The position numbers and the translations under genes were made by a program. Of a stretch of DNA of 64,000 nt, positions 30,641 to 40,224 are shown piece by piece. The notes beneath the pieces were generated by a model that saw only the letters and a list, made by a program, of their open reading frames with translations, made no database searches and was not told where the DNA came from. This DNA comes from Closterium sp. NIES-65 (Eukaryota; Streptophyta; Zygnematophyceae; Desmidiales; Closteriaceae). The stretch lies in contig CANXME010002001.1 of the NCBI GenBank assembly GCA_948144175.1, positions 1,178,501 to 1,242,500 of the forward strand. Reading direction: 5' to 3'. The number at the start of each line of letters is the position of its first letter. Position 1 is the stretch's first letter.

Positions 30641-30760
30641 AGCTGCTCTACTTCCATGTGAGCTGCTCTACTTCCATGTGAGCTGCTCTACTTCCATGTG
30701 AGCTGCTCTACTTCCATGTGAGCTGCTCTACTTCCATGTGAGCTGCTCTATTTCCATGTG
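30641..30760 (+). repeat. 20-bp minisatellite copying a 5' splice site
   Basis: Six copies of AGCTGCTCTACTTCCATGTG, the last with one change. Each unit carries the CAT|GTGAGC exon-intron border sequence of exon 3. Confidence 0.85.
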
Positions 30761-30898
30761 AGGGAATCTGCTTCGCCTTTCAATTCTTCCACTTCCCTTC
30801 TCCCCACTCCCATCTCACTGCTCACCCCTTTTCCTTGTGTCTGCCAACCCCCCGCCGCCCTCTCGTCTCCCCCATGACACATGCCCACATGCCCTCAG

Positions 30899-30967
30899 AG
30901 CTTGCACTTGCAGCAGACACTGGCGGAGCCGGCAGAGGCGCTGCCGGGGGAGATGCAGCACGTGGTG
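30899..30967 (+). CDS. BAR gene exon 4
   Basis: 23 codons, SLHLQQTLAEPAEALPGEM plus QHVV, with an acceptor CCCTCAG and a donor GTG|GTGAGA. The Pro-Ala-Glu-Ala-Leu segment matches the family's conserved Pro-Ser-Glu-Ala/Ser-Leu. Confidence 0.7.
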
Positions 30968-31225
30968 GTGAGATGCAGCAGGAATGAGCGATAGGTATCC
31001 TGTGAGATTGATGTGGCCTTCCCTTGGCGAGTGTTGCGGGCATTACATTTGTCATGTGGTGTTAGCTTTTTGAAGATTCTGAAGTGAATAATAATGCCTA
31101 GCTTATTTAACTAACACAAAAGCCGAACTTAAAGGTTGTGGAAGCTTGTTATACCAAAGAGGAAGCATTAGTGGGCTAGCATCAGTTGGACAGACCAGCT
31201 TTCACCTCTCATCCCACATCTAATC

Positions 31226-31350
31226 TGTGAAAGAATGAGGAATGAATGAACTAGCACAAGGTTGGGTACAAGTAGGAAACCCTAGGAAACTGTACCCCAT
31301 AGTGTCTACCCCACTATAGCCTAGACAAGCTATATGATATAAGTTTGACA
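31226..31350 (-). repeat. Solo LTR in a BAR gene intron
   Basis: 125 bp, TGTGAAAGAATG to TTTGACA, with perfect TAATC flanks (31221-31225 and 31351-31355). It belongs to the R3/R11 LTR subfamily. LTR-LTR recombination has removed the interior. Confidence 0.93.
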
Positions 31351-31471
31351 TAATCCTACTTCTCATCTTCACCTGCCGTACCATCTGCCCTTTGTCTGTC
31401 TCACACTCTGATTCCTCTTCTTCTCTCCTCCACCCTCCGCCCTCCGCCCTCCACCCTCTGCCCTCCACCAG

Positions 31472-31500
31472 GAAACGAAGGAGCTCTACGAGCAGAAGAG
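31472..31500 (+). CDS. BAR gene exon 5
   Basis: ETKELYEQK plus AG, ending at an AG|GTGAGT donor in phase 2. The acceptor is CCACCAG. It is short but matches the conserved end of the helix in the family. Confidence 0.6.
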
Positions 31501-32422
31501 GTGAGTGTCATTGCAGCGCGGTCATTGGTTGTTGGGTTTGTGTCACACAACATACGGAATAGGGCAATGAGTAATGCGCGTGTCATTCAGTGTAAACGAA
31601 ATGGCTGCCTAGGATTGTTGGAAGAGATTGAAATGGAAGGGAGTTCAAATCTGCAAAGCCAAGCTGGGACTGGCCTCCTCATTTCGTTTCTCTCCTCTTC
31701 GCCCCACGTGCCTCGCCCCATGTGCCTCGCCCCACGTGCCTCACTTGCAGCTGCCGGTTCGGGGTGATCTATAGCTCGTGCACGCCAGGTACCAGGCACA
31801 CCACATGAGCACGAAACGGAGCCGTGGTTTTGTTTGAGGTGCTTCTGTAACATAACTGTGCACGGGTAGACAAGTGTAGTGAGTCATGACAACAAGTGAA
31901 GTGAGTATTATCAACAGACCTGAAGCGGAGTTGTTGTGGTGAAGTGGTGGTCCGATACAACGTGGACGAGGGACTAGATACACGTGGAGGAGGGACTAGA
32001 TACGAGGTTGTAGCTGCAACGCAATGGAAGCAAGAGCAATGCGATCCGACTGTATCTTGTCAGTTTTGAACCCTGGGGAAACTGAGACAGCTGCTGGTTG
32101 ACACAGTCATGGCGGAGTGACACAGTCATGGCGGAGTGACACAGTCATGGCGGAGTGACACAGTCATGGTGGAGTGACACAGTCGTGGCGGAGACAGTGT
32201 GTGAACCAGGAGGTTCAATGAACCAAGGACCTGTGTGGCAAGCTGCCACTCACCTGCACCGAGAACTGCACCCGATGAGCTGAGCTGCCGGATTGGCTGC
32301 GTGCTCGCTTGCCTTTTCACATAAAAATCACCCCACCTCCATCCTCCTCACAAACACCATGTACCCCCACGTTCTCCGTGCTCACCCTCTTACCTTCCCT
32401 CTCGCTGCCTCTCCTTGCCCAG
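31501..32422 (+). other. Gap between the two host genes, no exon firmly placed
   Basis: One possible small exon (31751-31787, between CTTGCAG and GTACC) is compatible in phase with exon 5 but matches neither family. A 19-bp minisatellite ACACAGTCATGGCGGAGTG (about 4.5 copies) occupies about 32100-32196. The 3' end of the BAR gene and 5' exons of the next gene should lie here but were not seen. Confidence 0.5.
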
Positions 32423-32635
32423 CTGCTGCTGTTCTCACCAGTTGAGGCTGCTGCGCCGGCCACTAGCAGCGCGTGGCTGAGCGGGGCGTGGCTGGCGGCA
32501 GGGCGGGTGGTGGGGGCGCTTGAGGCGGGCGTGCTGCTCTTCCTCATGCACGGCGTCCGCATGTCCGCCTCCGAGGCCATGCTGCGCACCGCTCTCATCG
32601 CTGCCATCCTCGCTGGCGCTGACGTGGCAGTCAAG
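32423..32635 (+). CDS. CAND-like exon a
   Basis: 71 codons from acceptor TTGCCCAG to donor CAAG|GTGAGG, with two predicted membrane helices. R7 sits only 39 bp downstream in the intron. Confidence 0.75.
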
Positions 32636-35600
32636 GTGAGGTGTGGAAACAGCAGCATGTCTCGCATGGCCAACTGTCAGAAGTTTAGGCAGGAATGATG
32701 AACTATGGAAGAGATGGGTACAAATATCAAATCCTTGAAGAGGTTGTACCCCATATTGGCTACCCCACTACAGCCTAAACATATATAGCATACATCATCT
32801 GACACACCCCCATAGGCAAAGTGGGGGAGAGCAAGGGGTCACAAGACTAGTCAAGAGAGGCAAAGCAAGCTCAGGTAGATCACAACGTCACCACATACTC
32901 TGAGCACAAGCAAAGGGCCACTAGGCCACTTCGCGTGCAGAGATATATATGCAACAACAGCAGTACAGTAATCTCTACCTAGCAGAACAAGCAAGCAGGT
33001 ATATATATAGATCACAGTACAAGCAGAGTCTAAACGAAGTGAGGAAACGTGGGCACAAGGCCGAGCAAGGTACAAAAGCGCTGATGATCACCAGGCGGAA
33101 GTGCCTTGGTGAATATATCTGCAGTGTTGGCCCGAGTGGCCACGTAGGCAAGACGAAGCTGACCACGTTGCTGCAACTCTCAAGCCAGGAAGTAACGTAG
33201 AGCGATGTGCTTCGTTCTGTGCTCTAGTCTGTGCTCCTGACACAAGGCAATGGCGGCCTTGTTGTCGACATACAGCACTGGAGGAGAACGACGCCGCAAT
33301 CCCAGGTCGGTCAGCAGGTAGGTGAGCCAGCGTAACTCCTGTGCAGCCATGGCTGTGGCATAGATCTCAGCCTCACAACTGGAGCCGAGAACAGAAGACG
33401 AGCGTGTAGAACGCCAAGAAACTGAACCAGAGCCAAGGCTGAAGGTGTAACCCTGTGACGACCGCTGAGTAGCCTGGTCGTCAACCCAAGAAGCGTCCGA
33501 GTAACCAGTGAGGACAACCTCACTCCGCCCTCCAAGCACGAGCCCCATGCCTGATGTACTGCACAAGTAACGCAGTACCCTCTTCGCAGCATCCATCTGC
33601 ACCTTTCGGTGCCGACCAGGAGCCACGTAGCGAGCCAGAAGGCCAAGAGGGTACGCGAGGTCAGGACGAGTGCAGGTCATCAGGTACATGAGGCAGCCAA
33701 CTACCTCTGGGTAAGGACCACTCTGCTCTACGGACTCGTCCGAAGGAGACAGGCGAAACAGGACGCGACGCAGGCTCACGACGCTCAGTAAGACCCCCTA
33801 ACTGCTGAGTGTAAGGAGAAGAAGCAGGCAGCGGTGAACCAGGCTATATCGGAAGACCAGTAGACGAAGGGAGACTAAGAACCTGGTGAAGCACAGAGTC
33901 AGGCGGTGGCTGAGACGACGGAGCAAAGAACTGGCGCGGCTGGACAGTGTCACCAGCACCAGCAGCTCCAGTACCTCCAGCAGCTCCAGAACCCTCAGCT
34001 CCAGCTCCTCCAGGACCAGCTCCACCAGCAGCAGCACCCCCAGAACCGGCACCTCTATTCCCAGGGTCTCCAGCCTCAGTGTCTCCAGCAGCAGCACCCC
34101 CAGCTCCAGGGTCGCTAGCAGTAGTAGCCTCCGGCTCAGCAGCACCTCCAGCCCCAGCAGCTCTAGTACCTCCAGTACGAGCACCTCCGGGACCAGCACC
34201 ACTCCCAGCTCCAGTGACAGCAGCAGAAGTACCTCCAGCGGCAAAGCCCCGAGCTCCAGAAGCGCGACCCTGACGGCGAACGTACCAGTCGTGTAGCTGC
34301 TGTGAGGTGAGAGGCACACGCGGACGAAGGCGGCTACTCCAAGGAGACCGCACAACAACAGACTCAAAACCCTCAGCGCCAGCACCCGCAGCAGCTCCAG
34401 AACCTCCAGCAACAGCACCCTCAGAAGCTCCAGAACCTCCAGCGCCAGCACCCTCAGCAGCTCCAGAACCTCCAGTAGAAACGACTCCAGGAGTAGAGTC
34501 ACCAGCACCAGCGCCTCCCGCAGTAGGGCCCCTAGCTCCAGCAGCGCGACCCTGACGGCCAGCGTACCACTCACGCAGCTGCTCTGGGGAGAGAGGGGGT
34601 CGACGACTAGAGTGCAGCGGCGAGGCACCAGCGGAGCGACTGCGGAGACGGCCGCTCCAGGGAGACTGCTCACCAGACTCCTCAGTGCCCCCAGGCGCAG
34701 CACCCCCAGACCCACTACCCCCAGGCTCAGCACCCCCAGACTCCTCACACTCAGGCTCAGCACCTCCAGGCTCCGCACCCCCAGGCTCCGCACCCCCAGG
34801 CTCCGCACCCCCAGGCTCAGCACCCCCAGGCTCAGCACCCCGAGGCCCGGCACCCCCAGAAGCAGCACCCCAAGCAGGACCTGAGTCACCAGTGACCTCA
34901 ACCGGCGTAGGCAAGGGAGGAGGGTCTACCTGAGACATACCTGAAGAAGCAGGACCGGGAGCGGGAAGGGGGTCTACCTGGGTAGCACCTGGAGCGAGGA
35001 AGAGCGGCGGGGGGGGGGAGAGGGGCAGTGCGGTAGGGTAAGAGACGGTAAAAGGGAACCGACTCGTCAAACGTGACGTCCTGAGAGGGGAAGACACGGC
35101 GCGAGGTGGGGTGGTAAAACTGCCAACTAGGCGCGTCAGGGACAAAGCCAAGGAAGACACAAGAAACAGCGCGGGCGGAGAGCTTGTCCGCGGTGGTATC
35201 GCGGACAAAGGCACGAGAACCCCAGACCCGGAAACGCAACGCATCGCCAACCTTCCCCGTCCACAGCAGTGTGGGCGAGGTCTCCGGCAAGAAGACACGG
35301 GGCTTGAGGTTGAGCTGATGCGCAGCGTACCGGACTGCAAACGGCCACAGAAAATGGGGGGCAGCCGCATGGACCATGGAGGTACGAGCGACCTCCATGA
35401 CCAAGCCAATGCGGCGCTCAGCAACCCCATTCAACTGCGGAGAGGCCGGAAGCGTGAATGACTGGGTGATGCCGTGCTCCTCACAGAAGGCTGCCAAGAG
35501 GTCAGAGGAAAACTCACCACCTCTGTCAGAGTGCAGACGAAGAACGGGAAACTCCGTCCTAAACCGCTCGCGGAGCTGGAGACGTGCAGCGCGGATCCAA

Positions 35601-37083
35601 GGGATCAAAACATCAGGGACCTCACCCTTGGTGCGCAAGGGGAAGACCATGGTGTAACGCGTGTAGTCGTCGACGACCAGCAGGAAGTACCGCTCGTGGC
35701 CCTGTCCACGGACGCGGGCTGGGCCCCACACGTCCAGGTGGAGAGTCTCCAGGGGAGCCTCTGTGGGAGGGAACGAGGAGGAGTGAGGAGCAGCGCGCTG
35801 CCGCCCCTCGACACAGGGAAGACAGGGAGGAGCAGGCGAGGGTGGGAGGGGAGGGAGAACCCTGGGAAGACCAGAGACAAGGACACGGCGGTGCATGCTG
35901 CGAAGGCGCTGCACCGAGGGGTGACCAAGGCGGTGGTGCCAAAGGAGGGTCTGATGCGACAAGGCGCGACACGAGCAGGGGGCCGACAACTGACCTGACG
36001 CAGACGCAGCTACCTGAGGAGACTCAGTGGTCAGGGTGTACAGGCTCGAGCCAGGCTCACGGGTAAACGTGGCCAGGAGTCGGCCCGTCCGAGCACACGT
36101 ACAGTGAGTCACTCGCTGAGTCGCAGGAGTGAACTGGTCAACCCCCCCATCCTGGAGGTCAGCTCCACTCACCAGGTTCGTAGAGAACGAGGAGAGGTAG
36201 AGACCTGAGGGCAAGCCAGACGGGGCGGCCGGACACGGCAGAACCGTGGAGTAGTAGGCAAGGACTAGACCCCCAGAGGGGTCTGCCAGGGAGACTGCAT
36301 CTGGCCGACTAAGCGGCGTGAGTGTGGTGAGGTCGCGAAAGAAGGAGCGGGAAGCTCCTGAGTCAAGGGTGAAGGTGTGCAAGGTCGCAGCAGGCGTAGT
36401 ACCAGAGAGAGCAGACTCACCAGCACCTGGAGCAGCAGCCTCACCAGCACCTAGAGCAGGAGACGCACTAGCACCTAGAGCAGCAGCCTCACCAGCACCT
36501 AGAGTAGCAGGCTCTATACCTGGGTTAGGCGGTACGCACAGGTAACAGGCACGGTCAGCACTAGTAGGCAATGCATACATGGCAGTGAGAATAGCATCAT
36601 AGTCAAGAGCAAATATATCTACCCTGTGCCCATGCAGCTCCACCCAGTCGGGGAGCTCAGCCTCGTCGCCAAACTCGGTACGCCAGGCGTCGCTCAGACG
36701 GGCGAAGCAGCGGGAGTGTGTGTGACTAAGCGTCCCGCAAGCCTGACCAGTCCGAGCACCAGTGCGAATGACGTAAAGGCAGCAAACGGTACTGAGAGAC
36801 CCTCTACTCTGAGCGTACCACTCACGAAGCTGCTGGGGCGTGCGAGACTCGTACGGACGTCGCTGGAGCTGCATCTGGCCACCGCCAGTAGCAGCAGTAA
36901 CAGCCGTAGCAGAAGTAGCAGCAGTAGCAGCGCGGCCACCCCTACAACCCCAACTAGCCTACCACTCACTAAGCCGCTGGGGCGTGAGGGACTTACGCGG
37001 ACGTCGCTGGAGCTGCATCTGGCCACCGTCAGTAGGAGCAGCAATAGTAGTAGTAGCAGCAGCAGCGCGTGCAGGGCAGGCGC

Positions 37084-37115
<32 letters not shown>

Positions 37116-40100
37116 TGCTGGCAGGCAGCCAGGCCGGCAGGTAGGCAGGCAGGTGGCGCGGCAGCGTGCTAACAAGGCAGGTGCTCACCAGTGGCGGACA
37201 AGGCCGGTGCTCGGCGGACGGCGGCAGGGTCGGCGCACGACGGTGGCGACGGCGGGGCCGCAACAGCGGCTACAGTGAAGGGCCGCGTTAGCTGCAGGGC
37301 TGGGGCCACGACAGCGGCAGGTCAGGGCCGCGACAGTTGCTATAGGGCCGGGTCGAGTCAGCAACAGGGCGGGGCAGTGTCGGCGGCAGGGCGGGGCCGG
37401 GTCGTGTCAGCGGCAGGGCGGGGCCGTGTCGGCGGCAGGGCGAGGCTGTGGCGGCGGTAGGGTGGCGCGCGCCGCTGCCTAGGGCCGCGCACTGGCGGGC
37501 AGAGCGCGGCGCAGGCTGCGCGGACGGCGCGCAGCGCGCTGTGGGCCGCGGACGCGCCGTGCGGGCTCTGGGCGGGCTGCGCAGGGCAGCGGCGGGCCGC
37601 GCGCGCGCTGCGCGGGCTCAGTGCAGGCCGCGTGGGGCAGGTGTGGGCCACGCGCGCGTCGTGCGGGCTCGGGGCGGGCTGCGCGGGGCAGCTGCGGGCC
37701 GCGCGCGCGCTGCGCGGGCTCGACGCGGGCTGCGCGGGCCATGCGCGGGACGCGACGCGGCTGCCGAGGCGCGATTTGGGCAGGAGAGGGCGACCCGCGG
37801 GGGTAAAAACGAGGCAGCGCGCTAGAATTAGGTATGCGCGCGAAGCAGCAGCAGACAGTTCAGACAGTAGACAGCAGGCAGCAGGCAGACAGTGCGCGCA
37901 GCGCAGCACGTCCTAGGTACAGTAACAGGCACATTTGTGGGGTAGCGGTAGGTGGGCCCGAAATAAAGACGGTCCTACGGACCTACTGCTCTGAAACCAT
38001 GTCAGAAGTATCGGCAGGAATGATGAACTATGGAAGAGTTGGGTACAAATATCAAACCCTAGAAGAGGTTGTACCCCATATTGGCTACCCCACTATAGCC
38101 TAAACATATATAGCATACATAATCTGACACCAACTAGGTACCTCTGCCACTGCAGCCTGCCCTCCCATTGCCGTCCCCCAACGCCCTCCTCCCATGCACT
38201 GTGCACAGAGCCGCCTACCCATACTCCCCTTTGCATGCCTCTCCCCTTCCACTCTCTCCTTCCCTCCCTTCTCATTATTGCACGCCTCTTCCTCTCTTCC
38301 TCCCTTCCTCTCTGTGCCCTGCCACCGCACCCTCTTACCACCACCACCCCCTCCATCCCCCCCGCCCCCCGCTGCGTGCGCCATGGCCATGGCAGGCGTC
38401 GCTGGTGTTCCACCACACGCTGCCGCTCTTCCACCCAGCCCTTGCCGTTGCCAGGCCGCCCGCCGTGTGGCTCTTCTGGCTCGCCCACGACACCCTCCGT
38501 GCCGCCGTCTACGCCGCGCTGCTCTCCGTGCCACTCTCCCAGTGGCGCGACGCCCTCCCTGGTGGGTGGCATTCGCTGTCTTATTAGAATGCTGCAGTAG
38601 CCGGGGCTGAGCGAGGCGGGTGGGTGAAGAGGTGCGTGGAGAGCAAGAGTGGTGAAGGAAGCAGGGAGATGTGTGCGAGGGTGAGATGTGGGCGAGGGTG
38701 AGATGTGGGCGAGGGTGAGATGTGGGCGAGGGTGAGATGTGGGCGAAGTGAAGAGGCATGCACGTTGTATTCTGTAGGCACGCACTCATGGCATGCATTC
38801 ATGGCACGCACTCATGGCATGAGGGTTTAAAAAAACAACCGTATGGAATTTTTGTCGAAATATATTTGTCATGTTTTATAACTGCTTGTAGTTGTAGTTA
38901 GTGTAGTTATTTAAACTGTTGTTGGTGGTGCACCTTATTTGGTTTCTATGCTATATGTACCCTTGAACCTATAGTGAAACCATCACTTTTCTCCAATTTC
39001 TCTCTCAACTCACTCGATACCTCGCCTAGAGAAAACCTACTCGATACCTAATCTCGGGCCTAGGCTCCTAAGCCTAGGCCCTACCTCTCAACTTAACTTA
39101 TACTCTCGACATGTTATCAGAGCTAATTACGACCTGGCCTGTGGGCCCGCCCTACGCTTCCGCTATGATTTTTCGGTCGCGCGCCTAGGGCGCGTGACGA
39201 TTTTTACCTTGTCCCGCCCACGGGTGTGTGACTCCTACTCTGCCCGTCGCGCGCCCCGTGGCACGCGACGGTGCCCTTCAACTGCCCATCGTGCGCCCCG
39301 TGGCACACGATGGTGCCCTGCTCGTCGTGCACCCCTAGGCACACGATCGGGCCCTCTTTCTTCTCCTACCCGTCGTGCGCCCCGTGGCACTGGCACGCGA
39401 CGGGCCTTTCCGCCCCTGCTCTCCCTGAAGCCGCCCCTGGCCCATCTGCACCGACACCTTTTCTCCGCTCTGCGGCTTTCTTCCCGCCCACCCCCTCCTC
39501 CTTTGTCTCCCTGCAGCCGTGGGGAGGAGGGTATGGGGGTGGAGGGTGTTGGAGTGTTGGGTCACCTCTCTCCCTTCCCCTCCTCCTTCTTTCAGTCCCA
39601 CCGCTGCAGCTGCCGCTGGGGGGGGAGGGTGTGAGGATGTGGGGGAGCAGGGGGAGTGGTACCGGGGTGGCGGGTGTGAGGCAACATGCAGCCGTCCCTC
39701 CACCACTCCTCACTTCCCCCCCTTCTCTGCTGCTCTTGCAGCAGTGTGGGGGAGGGGAAGGAGGAGGGTGAGGAGATGGAAGGGGTACCTGCTGTTGCTT
39801 GCTATTCTTTTGAATGGCGTAACTACATATCTACCTACAAGCATTATGGGGGCGTGTCGAAATATATTTGTCATGTTTTATAACTGCTTGTAGTTGTAGT
39901 TAGTGTAGTTATTTAAACTGTTGTTGGTGGTGCACCTTATTTGGTTTCTATGCTATATGTACCCTTGAACCTATAGTGAAACCATCACTTTTCTCCAATT
40001 GCTCTCTCAACTCACTCGATACCTCGCCTAGAGAAAACCTACTCGATACCTAATCTCGGGCCTAGGCTCCTAAGCCTAGGCCCTACCTCTCAACTTAACT

Positions 40101-40192
40101 TATACTCTCGACAATTTTACCGTAAGAAACGTTACTGTAAAAAAGGGCCGTAAAAAACGGTCTAAAACGGTTCCAGGAGGTGTTCTTTGTTG

Positions 40193-40224
<32 letters not shown>

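Larger units (their letters stand above)
20631..31500 (+). pseudogene. BAR-domain protein gene (At2g33490-like), disrupted by R5
   Basis: Six coding segments join in compatible phases into about 128 codons matching the N-terminal BAR region of the plant At2g33490-like family: a basic start MKQWKRLTGLAAKGK, an ADA..ERLLAVVADAQER helix, and a segment ending PGEMQHVVETKELYEQKR, aligned without gaps from memory to the family's conserved helix. BAR proteins bend or sense membranes. Splice sites are GT-AG except at exon 3. Exon 1 carries the 9.1-kb R5/R6 insertion. After 31500 (phase 2) no further exon was recognised, so the rest of the BAR domain and the C-terminal tail are missing or unrecognised. 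The family call is from remembered similarity and needs a profile search. Confidence 0.7.
32675..38129 (-). mobile_element. R7: copia element lacking reverse transcriptase, in CAND-like intron
   Basis: LTRs 32675-32804 and 38000-38129 (130 bp, about 7 differences) have perfect CCAAC flanks. The primer-site complement CTGCTCTGAAACCA abuts 38000 and the polypurine complement follows 32804. It is gag-less. Protease and integrase are open, but RT has been deleted, leaving RNase H, so it cannot act alone. Confidence 0.94.
38853..40113 (+). mobile_element. R8: small non-autonomous LTR element
   Basis: LTRs 38853-39111 and 39855-40113 (259 bp, one difference) have perfect ATTTT flanks. The primer site TGTTATCAGAGCT follows the 5' LTR, and purine-rich ATTATGGGGGCG precedes the 3' LTR. 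The 743-bp interior has no coding domain but holds the box around CCGCTGCAGCTGCCGCTGGG (about 39600-39620), shared with R2 and R5, and the GTGGGCCC and CGCTTCCGCT motifs after the primer site. Confidence 0.93.

Noticed and set aside
31751..31787. Possible small exon between CTTGCAG and GTACC
   Set aside because: Compatible in phase with BAR exon 5, but the peptide matches neither host family; left uncalled.
40193..40223. Poly(A) tail of a retrotransposed gene or SINE
   Set aside because: The 31-A run lies inside M2 with no upstream RNA-gene promoter boxes, gene copy or target duplication seen.
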